A DNA stretch of 64,000 nt from Conchocele bisecta (lineage: Eukaryota > Mollusca > Bivalvia > Lucinida > Thyasiridae), in assembly GCA_029237695.1 (NCBI GenBank), contig CM055274.1:68500828-68564827 (forward strand). The letters are read 5' to 3'. The notes under the pieces are model-generated. The model was not told the DNA's origin. It worked only from the letters and a program-made list of their open reading frames with translations, and searched no databases. Every line of letters begins with the position of its first letter. Positions within the stretch are counted from its first letter, which is position 1. This document shows, one piece after another, positions 31,766 to 41,818 of the stretch. The position numbers and the translations under genes are program-made.

Positions 31766-32063
31766 GCACTCCTTCCTTTGTAGGGTGCGCCAAAAATGTA
31801 CTTGGGACCAAGAATTTGACTTTGTCTTACCGTTATCAGTAGTTTGAGTTAACAATTGTAGACCAGCAGTGGCTATGACTGGAGAAATGGGGCATATAGG
31901 ATTTCCTGTAGCCTGATAACGATCTACATTACTTGTTAGAAGCATGACGGGTGTGATGTTTCATTGATGGAATGGCGAGCAGTGCATATTTGAAGATTTG
32001 TCAGGCGAAACTGCACTGAATTACACCCGGTTTTCACCATATGTCTGGGCACAATTTCCTTAC
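31766..32063. repeat. Intron sequence with a GTGACTGGAGAAATGGG MITE copy
   Basis: CTATGACTGGAGAAATGGGG (about 31873) through TTGTTAGAAGCATGACGG and GGAATGGCGAGCAGTGCAT matches the family at 7125 and 38060. It lies just 3' of the MRPL30 exon on the gene's strand, so it would be intron 2 if the gene continues to lower coordinates. Confidence 0.5.
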
Positions 32064-32252
32064 TTCTCCGTCGAAACCAAGTTGTGCCATAAGATCCTTC
32101 TCCCAGTACGGCCGGCCTCCGAGCGATTTCACCCGGACCACCAACCACAGTTTGGGCGGCTCTCCAGTACGTTGTCCATGTTTCTCGTCCAGCCGCTTCT
32201 GCTCTATGAATTTATCCTGCCAGATTCTGTTCACTTTCTGCATCCGCTTTCT
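32064..32252 (-). CDS. MRPL30: Internal exon of mitochondrial ribosomal protein uL30m
   Basis: This 189-nt, 63-codon open exon is in phase 0/0. It is preceded by CATCACAG (acceptor AG at 32253-32254, behind a T-rich stretch) and followed by GTAAGG (donor at 32058-32063). It encodes KLWLVVRVKSLGGRPYWEKD then LMAQLGFDGE, matching the uL30 signature of animal MRPL30 (R-I/V-K-S...RPYWEKD...LGL). The upstream KVNRIWQDKFIEQKRLDEKH corresponds to the variable N-terminal linker of mitochondrial uL30. The product is a large-subunit protein of the mitochondrial ribosome. The conserved last ~40 residues must lie in another exon; I did not find it at lower coordinates, where there is a gap and much repeat. 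Confidence 0.78.
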
Positions 32253-32335
32253 CTGTGATGTTTTAAAAAGAGATAATGGGGTCAATAAGAGGTGTGGTTA
32301 TATGGCCTTGAAGGCTGAAGAAAGAAGCAGTGACC
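32253..32335. other. Splice acceptor side of the MRPL30 intron
   Basis: On the minus strand TTATCTCTTTTTAAAACATC leads into ACAG at the exon border. Nothing else is recognised here. Confidence 0.5.
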
Positions 32336-32519
32336 ATATGAGACATGGCATGCGATTTTGTACCGAAGAACATGTGCGATATTTTCCGAAAATGAAGTCG
32401 AAAGATGACAAAATTTTCATCGTTCGACGTTATTTACAGAAAATATCACATCTGTGAATATATTTCATGAAAATTCGCACATCTTCTTAGGCACAAAATC
32501 GCATGGCGTGTCTCATATA
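32336..32519. repeat. ~184-bp foldback palindrome in the MRPL30 intron
   Basis: TATGAGACATGGCATGCGAT and GAACATGTGCGATATTTTC are mirrored by GAAAATTCGCACATCTTC and ATCGCATGGCGTGTCTCATA. The axis is near 32428. Confidence 0.8.
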
Positions 32520-32546
32520 CCGTATTTATTTTAATAGTACATGTAT

Positions 32547-32611
32547 GTTATTTTCACATACAAAAGCCATTTAAAACATTGTTTTAAATGCCTTTTGTAT
32601 GTGAAAATAAC
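32547..32611. repeat. 65-bp perfect-arm hairpin
   Basis: GTTATTTTCACATACAAAAG is mirrored as CTTTTGTATGTGAAAATAAC, with inner ATTTAAAAC / GTTTTAAAT around a CATT loop. Confidence 0.9.
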
Positions 32612-32980
32612 GTATTTTGATCCTACGTTTTTTTTATCCCCACGGATTGCGTAGCCCCCGGGGCGTTTATTAAATATGGTATGTGACATATGGAATAGCC
32701 TCTCTAAATAGTACACAATGGGAGGTCCCCAGGGTGTCTGGTGTAGGGTGGATATACTGTACAATTACCGACATATCTGAGTCTGCTTCATTATTTATAT
32801 TCTGCCATGTTTCAGGGATAAGTTTACAGTTCGAAGTGGGCGAAATTCTCTCCATAAATTGTCTGACTTCTCCCTATTTTGAGTTGAGGGAGAAGTTTTT
32901 CACTACATAAAGCAGAAATATTTAAAAAAAAAAAAAAAAAAAATCTAATTTTTTGTGTGAAAACTTGAACCCTGTGTTTT
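32612..32980. other. MRPL30 intron sequence, A-tract, MITE remnant
   Basis: CCTCTCTAAATAGTACACAA (about 32700) and CCCAGGGTGTCTGGTGTAG resemble the GGAACCTCTCTAAA MITE. A 20-base A-tract lies near 32923-32942. No exon recognised. Confidence 0.35.
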
Positions 32981-33339
32981 ACCCCTTACACTGCTGAATA
33001 AACTTTTCTTTGCCCTTCCTTTTTATTTTCAATTTTTCTCATCAAAAACATGGTTTGACAATACTTTAGAATCATGTCCATTGGAAATGATTCTCAAATG
33101 CTGTTGAACAATGTTTTTTTTATTGAGAAAGAAGGCAAAATATTAAATAACAGCAAACAATGTTTGCAACAATGTTTGCTTTACCAGCATTCTTGGAGTT
33201 GCCCGTTAGAATGTGGGAACCGAAAAATGTTGTCTGCTCTTGTTCTATAGCTTGACTTTTATCTCAGTAAAAACATGGTTTGACAGCATTTTAGAATGGA
33301 AATGATTCTAAATTGCTGCCAAATCATGATTTTTATTAG
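32981..33339. mobile_element. TTAA-type palindromic MITE copies; the second split by F1
   Basis: Copy one (about 32981-33205) runs from ACCCCTTACACTGCTGAATA to CCAGCATTCTTGGAGTTG. Copy two starts GCCCGTTAGAATGTGGGAAC (33200) and is cut at 33339 by F1. Its right half, AAAAATGGAAAGTAAAAAGC ... AATTCAGCATT, resumes at 35825. The intact copy at 10339 shows the uninterrupted order. Confidence 0.65.
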
Positions 33340-35824
33340 AACAAGAAACGAGGCAAAGCCACGAAGGCCAGGTTTTTTCCAAGCATGGACACTTGGATAA
33401 CATAATTATACCCACTTTTTGTAGACTAGATGGCCGTGGCCTGCATGTCGCACCTTGGGGCGAGGCATGGACACTAAAAAAATAGATATAGTAGATGGAA
33501 AAACTTTAACCGGACACACGGACGAACGGACGGACGTATGCCAAAATGCTGACGATATCGCGCTTTCCGCAAGCAGGTGTGACAATGATGATAAACACCC
33601 ATGTGAAGTATCAAGGTATTGGGTGAAGCAGTTGCAGAGATATAGTACACGAAAAAACTTTAACAAAAAAATTCAAAGTAATTTGAAATTGACATAGGGC
33701 ACATGATCGCGCTTTCCGCAAGCAGGCGCGACAATGATGATAAACACCCATGCGAAGTATCAAGGTATTGGGTGAAGCAGTTGCAGAGATATAGTACACG
33801 AAAAAACTTTAACAAAAAAATTCAAAGTAATTTTACCTTGACATTGGGCACAGGATCGCGCTTTCCGCAAGCAGGTGCAACAATGATGATAAACACCCAT
33901 GTGAAGTATCAAGGTATTGGGTGAAGCAGTTGCAGAGATATAGTACACAAAAAAACTTTAACAAAAAAATTCAAAGTAATTTGACCTTGACATTGGGCAC
34001 AGGATCGCGCTTTCCGCAAGCAGGTGCGACAATGATGATAAGCACCCATGTGAAGTATCAAGGTATTGGGTGAAGCAGTTGCAGAGATATAGTACACGAA
34101 AAAACATTAACCAAAAAATTCAAAGTAATTTTCCTTATTGGGCACGGATCGCGCTTTCCGCAAGCAGGTGCGACAATGATGATAAACACCCATGTGAAGT
34201 ATTGGGTGAAGCAGTTGCAGAGATATGGTACACGAAAAAACTTTAAAAAAAAAAATCAAAGTAATTTGACCTTGACATTGGGCACAGGATCGCGCTTTCC
34301 GCAAGCAGGTGCGACAATGATGATAAACACCCATGTGAAGTATCAAGGTATTGGGTGAAGCAGTTGCAGAGATATAGTACACGGAAAAACTTTAACCAAA
34401 AAATTCAAAGTAATTTTACCTTGACATTGGGCACAGGATCGCGCTTTCCGCAAGCAGGTGCGACAATGATGATAAACACCCATGTGAAGTATCAAGGTAT
34501 TGGGTGAAGCAGTTGCAGAGATATGGTACACAAAAAAACTTTAACAAAAAAAATCAAAGTAATTTGACCTTGACATTGGGCACAGGATCGCGCTTTCCGC
34601 AAGCAGGTGCGACAATGATGATAAACACCCATGTGAAGTATCAAGGTATTGGGTGAGGCAGTTGCAGAGATAAAGTACACGAAAAAACTTTAACCAAAAA
34701 ATTCAAAGTAATTTTACCTTGACATTGGGCACAGGATCGCGCTTTCCGCAAGCAGGTGCGACAATGATGATAAACACCCATGTGAAGTATCAAGGTATTG
34801 GGTGAAGCAGTTGCAGAGATATGGTACACGAAAAAACTTTAACAAAAAAATCAAAGTAATTTGACCTTGACATTGGGCACAGGATCGCGCTTTCCGCAAG
34901 CAGGTGCGACAATGATGATAAACACCCAGGTGGAAGTATCAAGGTATTGGGTGAAGCAGTTGCAGAGATATAGTACACGAAAAAACTTTAACAAAAAAAA
35001 ATCAAAGTAATTTGACCTTGACATTGGGCACAGGGGCCGCACGGTTGGGGGTTAGAATGAAAATATGGATGATGATAAACACCCATGTGAAGTTTCAAGG
35101 TAATGGGCGAAGCAGTTGCAGAGATATAGTATAACGAAAAAGTTTTAACCAAAAAACTCTAACCAGACGTACGTTAAAAAGTTAACGTTGAAAATGGCTA
35201 AGTCAATTACGTAGAAATAATAGGTGAAGGTAAAAAAATGGTCACATGTTGGATAGTTGTATGTGGTAGGCACCCCTTGGTTATGAAGCTGTGAAAGTTT
35301 GGTGGTCCTAGGTGGTACAGTACCAAAGAAATGGACTTAAACACGAAAACTTAACATTGTAAACGCGAAAAAAATGGGTGAAGTTAAAAAAAAAAGTAAC
35401 ATGTTGGATAGTGATATGTGGTGGGTACCCCTTGATTATGAAGCTGTGAAAGTTTAGGTGGTGGCCTAGGTGGTACAGTACCAAAGAAATGGACTTAAAC
35501 ACGAAAACTTAACATTGTAAACGCGAAAACTTAACATTGAAAATGGCTAAGTCGACTACGCGGAAAAAATGGGTGAAGTTAAAAAAAAAGTAACATGTTG
35601 GATAGTGATATGTGGTGGGCACCCCTTGATTATGAAGCTGTGAAAGTTTGGTGGTCCTAGGTGGTACAGTAACAAAGAAATGGACTCAAACACGAAAACT
35701 TAACATTGATTGTGGACGCCGCCCGCCGCCGCCCGCCCGCCCGCCCGCCCCCGCCCGCCCGCCCGCCCGCCCGCCCGGCTTTCGCCAATCCAATAGCCTG
35801 GATTTTTTTCCAAAAAACCTGGCT
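33340..35824 (+). mobile_element. AACWAGA-type element F1, copy C (2.5 kb, ten 149-bp units)
   Basis: The start AACAAGAAACGAGGCAAAGC is followed by GGCCAGGTTTTTTCC, then a unique arm with a GGACGGACGTATGCC stretch. Ten satellite units (33555-35034) follow, then a second array of three units (about 35160-35715: TGAAGCTGTGAAAGTTTGGT, GGTGGTACAGTA, AACATGTTGGATAGT), then a (CCCG)n run at about 35717-35777. The terminal hairpin AGCCTGG...AAAAAACCTGGCT ends at 35824 and pairs with the GGCCAGGTTTTTT near the 5' end. It interrupts a TTAA-type MITE with no target duplication. It lies in the MRPL30 intron. Confidence 0.8.
33555..35034 (+). repeat. 149-bp satellite, ten units, inside F1 copy C
   Basis: Units start GATCGCGCTTTCCGCAAGCA and contain GATGATAAACACCCATGTGA, CAAGGTATTGGGTGAAGCAG, TTGCAGAGATATAGTACACG and TTGACCTTGACATTGGGCAC. 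The same 62-residue minus-strand frame (MYYISATASPNTLILHMGVY...) reappears every 149 bp, always closed. Since 149 is not a multiple of three, the unit cannot be read through, so these are not genes. Confidence 0.95.
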
Positions 35825-35870
35825 AAAAATGGAAAGTAAAAAGCAGACAACAAAATTTAATTCAGCATTT

Positions 35871-36358
35871 AAGAAGATACTGGGGTGGGTACTGGTACAA
35901 TGTAACATGTATGATACAAACACCCATGACAGGGCTAATACAATCAGAAACACAATTACCATTATAGATACACGCATGTCATTGTACAAAAGAATCAAAA
36001 CATGTGTGTACAAACATTGTAAGGTTTCTCAGTCGGTAGCTCATTACCGGTAATGCATTTGGCTAAATTTTGTTATTTTGAGACCATCTATCTATAATCT
36101 GGAATCAAAGGACAAATTTTCTAAAAACAGTCATTGCATATTTTGCCCCTGGGGCTGTACAATTACAATATACGTGCCTGCCCTATTTACAGGCTCCCGC
36201 TAATTTTCAGAATTTTGACAGACGTGATTTCATCTTGTCTGGTCAAAATGTAAATCACTTCAGGCCGAAGTGTCGCAGGACGAAGTCACATTCGGCCGAA
36301 TTGTCGTAGTACGGATACGTATGGTGATACACATCTTCCCAGGACCCAGGTATTACCC
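35871..36358. other. MRPL30 intron sequence, no exon seen
   Basis: A small tandem CAGGCCGAAGTGTCGCAGGA / TCGGCCGAATTGTCGTAG occurs near 36260-36310. The 115-118-codon frames at 35657-36053 run through the (CCCG)n tract and encode Pro/Arg/Ala or Gly/Ala runs, so they are artefacts. Confidence 0.35.
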
Positions 36359-37534
36359 CAGAGCTCCAGATAAGGTGCGTATTGGTGTATTTTACGCAAC
36401 TATTTTAGATGAATACGCATTGATTATCAAAAGTGGGAGTACAAAATATGCACAGCAATGTGAAAATACGCATTGATTTTCAAATTGAGTCGTGAAAATA
36501 CTGTCAGAAAGTTGAAAATTCACTTAGTTGAGCTGTAAAAACTGTTTGCAACTCAAATAAGTGAATGTTTACATTTGTTATATTGTTTTTATCATGTGTT
36601 CCCTATTTAGTACTGAAGAAAATAAAACAAGAATGCCGTAAGTCACAAAATACGCTTGTCGAAGATGGGCCAGACAGCGAAGATGCAGAAATGTGAAACT
36701 GTCACCAAGGCAATAAACATTAATGATAATTTAAAACTCTATAGCATTATTTCTTCATCTCGTTGTGCTAAACATGTATAGTAATTTAGGCAGAGATGTG
36801 CAAAGTAGAAATGATATAGAATTGGATACAAAAATGTAGAAAAAATGGCTAAGTTAAAAAGGTGATATTTTTGTTGAAAAATATTCTTTCGGCATAAAAA
36901 CACCAAGGTGCACATCTTTAATATGTGTAGAAGACGTGTGTAAAGTTTCAGATCAAATGGCTAAATGGTTTCAGAGGAGTTGTGTACACAAACTCTGTAC
37001 CCTATATAGAATTGTATAGAAAAATGTAGAAAAAATGGCTAAGTTAAAAAGATGATATTTTTATTCAAAAATATTTTTTCGGCATAAAAACACCAAGGTG
37101 CATATCTTCAATATGTGTAGAACATGTGTGTATAGTTTGAGATCGATCGACTAAACGGTTTCAGAGGAGTTGTGTACACAAACTCTGTACCCTATATACA
37201 ATTGTATACACAAATGAAGAAAAAATGGCTAAGTTAAAAAGGTGATATTTTTGTTAAAACAAATGTTTTCGCCATAAAAACATCAAGGTGCACATCTTCA
37301 ATAGGTGTACAAGACGTGTGTATAGTTTCAGATCAATTGACTGAACGGTTTCAGAGAAGTTGTGTACACAAACTCTTCTGTCCGCCGCCTGCCCGTCCGC
37401 CCCGCGTTAAAAGATAATACGTACCGTTTTTTTAAAACGGTCGTATAAAAACCATTTGTGAAAGTAAAATACACAATGATTTTGAAATCAGGGGGTATAG
37501 TACGCTTTAGACACAAAGCTTATCTGGAGCTCTG
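36359..37534. mobile_element. CAGAGCTCC-end element with 6-bp duplication TTACCC, copy a (contains F5)
   Basis: The left end CAGAGCTCCAGATAAG (36359) and right end CTTATCTGGAGCTCTG (to 37534) are perfect inverted repeats. TTACCC flanks both sides (36353-36358 and 37535-37540). F5 copy 2 occupies 36626-37441 inside. The body (GAATACGCATTGATTATCAA, AAAAGTGGGAGTACAAAATA) is inverted at 41085-41270 in copy b. The ends and 6-bp duplication suggest a hAT-like superfamily member. No transposase. Confidence 0.8.
36626..37441 (+). mobile_element. AACWAGA-type element F5, copy 2
   Basis: The start AACAAGAATGCCGTAAGTCA has the same arm as copy 1 (CCAGACAGCGAAGATGCAGA). Three ~187-bp units with CACCAAGGTGCACATCTT follow, then CGCCTGCCCGTCCGCCCCGC. 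The terminal hairpin ACCGTTTTTTTAAAACGGT is at about 37423-37441. Confidence 0.7.
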
Positions 37535-37540
37535 TTACCC

Positions 37541-38059
37541 TGCAGTATGTTTCATTGCAATTTCATCAAATATTATATTTCACAATGTGCAATTCGCCTC
37601 CAACGGTTACCAGTCATACCGAATACACATCGATACCCGTGGGCAGAAGTTCAGTTTAAAAGGGTAGGAATATTAGCACACCGCAGTATTGATTACCGGT
37701 AAGGTGTATGTGACGATTTGGGCCAATTGTATTCAGGAAATGTAATTCTGAATTAAATACTGAATTACATTGTCATCGCAGGTACACCTGTTATTCAGAG
37801 TTACGATGTACGTTACCTGAATCACACAACTTATGACTATTTATAAGGCCAAAGTAAATTTCTGTACCATACGTTGTTTATCAATACGCAACACACTACC
37901 CGTACTTCCGGGATTGTAACTCTGATGTACCCGAGTGACATATAGGACCCTAATTAACACGCCAGTTTCGCATCGCACCTGGCGCATATATGAGGATCAA
38001 TACGGTATGAGTTTTGAAACAAGTGTACTGTAGTAGGGTACATCATGAAATACTACTTT
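37541..38059. other. MRPL30 intron sequence, no exon seen
   Basis: A short inverted pair ATTCAGGAAATGTAATTC (37731) / TTACCTGAATCAC (37813) is visible. No coding motif. Confidence 0.3.
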
Positions 38060-38173
38060 CTTGTAGCCATAGCCTGATAACAACCTATAGTGCTTGTTAC
38101 AAGCATGACAGGTGATTCATTGATGGAATAGCGAACAGTGCACATCCTGATCACACTGTGCACAGGCTGAACT
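38060..38173. repeat. Left half of a GTGACTGGAGAAATGGG MITE (target of copy b)
   Basis: TAGCCATAGCCTGATAACAA ... CATTGATGGAATAGCGAACA ... TGTGCACAGGCTGAACT stops at 38173. The right half, TGAACTGTATCAACACTGGT ... CCCCATTTCTCCAGTCAC, is at 41616-41680. Joined, they give the normal order seen at 7130 and 54133. Confidence 0.65.
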
Positions 38174-38269
38174 CAGAGCTCCAAATAAGTTTTGTACGGT
38201 ATCTAAAGAGTATTATATCCCCAGATTTCAAATTCAATACGTATTTTACTTTTACAAATGTATTACCGG

Positions 38270-38690
38270 TGTAACAGGCCACTTTCCCTCCCAGTCAGAA
38301 ATCCCCCCTGGGGGGAGTTTGGACCAGCCCAAAATCCTCACCTCCACCCCCCGCCAACCCGATTTATTTTTCAAGAATGTATAGTAAGAAGACATAGGGT
38401 AATAGTGATGAATTCAGATGTACGGGGTGTGAGGATATGGGCCGGTTGGGTTAATACTTATTGACTTGTGTGCATGGTAATGAGTCGCCCCTAATACTTA
38501 TTGTGCAACCGGCCCATATCCTCACACCCCGTACATCTGAATTCATCACTATTACCCTATGTCTTCTTACTACATTCTTGAAAAATAAATCGGGTCGGTG
38601 GGGGGTGGAGGGGGGGATTTTGGGCTGGTCCAAACTCCCCAAGGGGGATTTCTGACTGGGAGGGAAAGTGGCCTGTTACAATATGGGCCG
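38270..38690. repeat. ~415-bp palindrome with ~180-bp arms
   Basis: The left arm from ACAGGCCACTTTCCCTCCCA through AATCCCCCCTGGGGGG, ATTTATTTTTCAAGAATG and GAATTCAGATGTACGGGGTG to AGGATATGGGCCGGTTG is mirrored on the right from CAACCGGCCCATATCCT to TGGGAGGGAAAGTGGCCTGT. The ~60-bp loop is TTAATACTTATTGACTTGTG-like. The arms are nearly identical. Confidence 0.9.
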
Positions 38691-40995
38691 GCCCAAAGTC
38701 CCCCCCGTCCCCCCTACCGAATACTTATTATCGTGCAGCTGGCCAAAAGTCCACCCGCTCCCAATTACTTATCTTGCAGCTGATGTGTATTCAATGTGAC
38801 AAGTTGAGATGGGGGAGGGGGGGGGGGGAGTTTGGGCAGGCCCAAAGTCCCCCCCACCACCACCACTTAATAATTATTGTGCTGCTGATTTGTGTGCATG
38901 GTAATGAGACGAGAGGGAGGAATATGAGCTGGCCGTATGTCCCCCGCCCCTAATACTTATTGTGCAGGTGAGTTGTGTACATCGTATAAAGTTGAGAGGG
39001 GGGGGGGGGGGGATATGGGCCGGGCCCAAAGCCCCCCCCCCCACCTAATACTTATTGTGCAGCTGATTTGTGTGCGCCGGCCAAAATTACCCCCCCCCCC
39101 CCACCACACTTAATAATTATTGTGCAGCTGATTTGTGTGCATGGTAATGAGTCGAGAGGGAGGAATATGAGCTGGCTGAATGTCCCCCGCCCCTAATACT
39201 TATTGTGCAGGTGAGTTGTGTACATCGTAAAAAGTTGAGAGGGGGGGATATGGGCCGGCCCAAAGCCCCCTCCCCACCTAATACTTATCGTGTGCAGCTG
39301 ATTTGTGTGCGTGGTAACCAGTTGAGAGAGGGGGAGGGGGGCAATATGGGCCAGCCCAAAGTCCCCCCTCCCAATTACTTATATCTTGCAGCTGATTTGT
39401 ATTCAATGTGACAAGTTCAGATGGGGGGGGGGGGAGTTTGGGCCGGCACAAAGTCCCCTCCCCCCTCCACCACTTGATAATTATTGTGCAGCTGATTTGT
39501 GTGCATGGTAATGAGTCGAGAGGGAAGAATATGAGCTGGCCGAATGTCCACCACCCCTAATACTTATTGTGCAGGTGAGTTGTGTACATCGTAAAAAGTT
39601 GAGAGGGGGGTATGGGCCGGCCCAAAACCCCCCCCCATCCCCCCCCCACCTAATACTTATTGTGCAGCTGTTTGTGTGCATGGTAACCAGTTGAGAGGGG
39701 GGGGGGGAACTTGTAACCATAAATATCAAATCAGATGCAAGATAAGTAGTACAGGGGGTGGGGGGGGGGGGGGGACTTCAGGCCGGCCCATAATCCCCCC
39801 CACATCCGCCTGTCGACATGCACACACATCAGCGGCAAGATAATTATTAGGTGGGGTGGGGGGAGGACTTTGAATAATAATTCAATAATCCACCCCCACC
39901 CCTCTGAACTGGTCACCATAAATACAAATCAGATGCAATATAAGTAGTGGGGGGGACCTTTGGGCTGGCCCATAATCCCCCCCCACCTCAACTCGTCAAC
40001 ATGCACACAAATCAGCTGCAAGTATTAGGTGAGGGTGGGGGGGGGGGGGGGGGACTTTGGGATGGTCCATATCCCTCCCCTCAAATATTGTAACCATAAA
40101 TACAAATCAGATGCAAGATAAGTAGTACAGGGGGTGGGGGGACTTTGGGCCGGCCCATAATCCCCCCCACTCTCAATTCGTCAACATGCACACACATCAG
40201 CGGCAAGATAATTATTAGGTGGGGTGGGGGGAGGACTTTGAATAATAATACAATAATCCACCCCCACCCCTCTGAACTCGTCACGATAAATACAAATCAG
40301 ATGCAAGATAAGGAATGGGGGGGGGGAGTTTGGGCCGGCCCATAATCCCCCCCCCCTATCAACTCGTCAACATGCACACAAATCAGCTGCAAGTATTAGG
40401 TGAGGGTGGGGGTGGGGACTTTGGGATGGTCTATACCCCCCCTCAAAACTTGTAACCATAAATACAAATCAGATAAGTAGTACAGGGAGGGGGGGGGGGG
40501 GGGGGGGACGGGGGGGGGGGGGGGGGGGGACTTTGGGCCGGCCCATAATCCCCACAGCCCACTCTCAATTCGGCAGCAAGATAATTATTAGGTGGGGTGG
40601 GGGGGGGGGAGGACTTTGAATAGAATAATAATACATGAATTCACTCCCCCCTCTGAACTTGTCACCATCAATACAATAATAAGTAGTACGGACAGGGAGG
40701 GGGGGGGGGACTTTGGGCCGGCCCATAATCCCCCCCCCCCCCCCCCCCCCCCCCCTCTGAACTCTAAAATAATAATATATATGTATGACATATTGACCAT
40801 AAATACTACACTGTTAACTTATGTCTCAATTTGTTCTTCCTTATTTCATTCGGAAAAAATACTGGTGGGGGGGAAAGTTGACTAGTTGAAAGTCCCCCCG
40901 GGGGGAGTTCAGGCCGGCCCAAAGTCCGCCTGGGGGGGATTTTAGGCTAGCCCAAACTCCCCCCTGGGGGGACTTTGGACGGGGGGGGGGGGGGG
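38691..40995. repeat. G/C-run array with GGGCCGGCCC cores, inverted about ~39710
   Basis: Units of about 110-120 bp hold a G-run, TTTGGGCCGGCCCAAA and a C-run, linked by TTATTGTGCAGCTGATTTGT / GTGCATGGTAATGAGT. To about 39710 the linkers read in one orientation; after it they are reversed (ACAAATCAGATGCAAGATAA, CATGCACACAAATCAGCTGC). Single G- or C-runs exceed 20 bases (about 40482-40530, 40731-40755, 40983-41000). Short frames over this region are Pro/Gly artefacts. Confidence 0.85.
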
Positions 40996-41247
40996 GGGGG
41001 GTGTGGATTACTGACCATTACATGTATTGATTTTCTTCCTTATTAATAAACAGGGAACAAATGATATCAAAAAATAAAACACATTTAAAAATTCACTTTA
41101 ATATTTGAGCTGCAAAAAGCAACTTTTGCAACTCAACCAAGTAAATTTCAACTTTATTACAGTATTTTCACTACTCAATTTGAAAATCAATGCATATTTT
41201 CACATGGCTGTTAGTATTTTGTACTCCCACTTTTGATAATCAATGCA

Positions 41248-41557
41248 TACATGTATATTTTTTTTATTATTTTGCTTATATTTAACGGCGGCACTGGCTC
41301 TAGGACCTTGCATGCCGTCTCCCAAGAATGGGAGAATGAACGGAGGTAGAGACTTTTTGAGAGAAGCCGGTAATTCGTATTTACAGAGCAACTACGAATT
41401 ATCGGTACCCATTTACAGCTGGGTGAACTGGAGCAGTGTGGATAAAGTGTCTTGCTCAAGGACACAACGCACGCCGCTAGTCAGGCTCGAACCCACGACC
41501 CTTGGATCAGTAGTCCGACACACTAACCATTACGCCACGGCGCTCCTACATGTATAT
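41248..41557 (-). mobile_element. tRNA-derived SINE with 11-bp target duplication
   Basis: TACATGTATAT at 41248-41258 and 41547-41557 flanks the insert 41259-41546. On the minus strand it starts GGAGCGCCGTGGCGTAATGG (A-box TGGCGTAATGG). A GTGGGTTCGAGCC B-box lies about 45 bp on, followed by the CCTTGAGCAAGACACTTTAT domain shared by many metazoan SINEs. It ends in an A/T-rich tail. The 108-codon plus frame at 41243-41569 is on the wrong strand and is an artefact. Confidence 0.88.
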
Positions 41558-41615
41558 GTATTCTCTTAAAATAAGTGCTTAAAATACGCCAATAAGCACC
41601 TTATCTGGAGCTCTG

Positions 41616-41818
41616 TGAACTGTATCAACACTGGTCGCAAAACCCATAAGCCCCATTTCTCCAGTCACATCCACTGAAATCACTTTGTGAAAATCTCTTG
41701 TTTTTTTTACTGCAAACCTATTATGTGGTGGGGGCATGGGTACTACTATTAGAGAAGGAGCTATTATTAGTCTAACTACAGAGTCAAAGCTGGAGTCAGT
41801 CCACTGTCCAATACTCAC
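41616..41818. other. MITE right half and intron 3' to exon A
   Basis: CCCATAAGCCCCATTTCTCC (about 41642) is the right end of the MITE split by copy b. From there to the donor of the exon at 41819 no further feature is seen. Confidence 0.5.

Larger units (their letters stand above)
38174..41615. mobile_element. CAGAGCTCC-end element, copy b (3.4 kb, duplication TGAACT)
   Basis: The left end CAGAGCTCCAAATAAG (38174) and right end CTTATCTGGAGCTCTG (to 41615) are flanked by TGAACT at 38168-38173 and 41616-41621. It splits the MITE halves at 38060-38173 and 41616-41680. It carries the G/C-run palindromic array (38270-40995) and a SINE (41259-41546). The body at 41085-41258 matches copy a inverted. 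Confidence 0.75.

Noticed and set aside
32041..32457. 138-codon plus-strand frame
   Set aside because: It is the antisense shadow of the MRPL30 exon continued into a foldback palindrome; the minus-strand reading explains the conservation.
33611..35042. Repeated 62-codon minus-strand frames (MYYISATASPNTLILHMGVY...)
   Set aside because: The same frame reappears every 149 bp because the DNA is a satellite; each is closed by stops and the period is not a multiple of three.
10753..35824. CRISPR-like interpretation of the regular arrays
   Set aside because: The arrays have no unique spacers; whole units are repeated, the genome is eukaryotic, and no cas-like genes are present.
35657..36053. 115-118-codon frames on both strands
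   Set aside because: They include long Pro/Arg/Ala or Gly/Ala runs translated from the (CCCG)n part of F1; no gene-like features.
41243..41569. 108-codon plus-strand frame
   Set aside because: It coincides with the SINE read on the opposite strand and with its target duplications.
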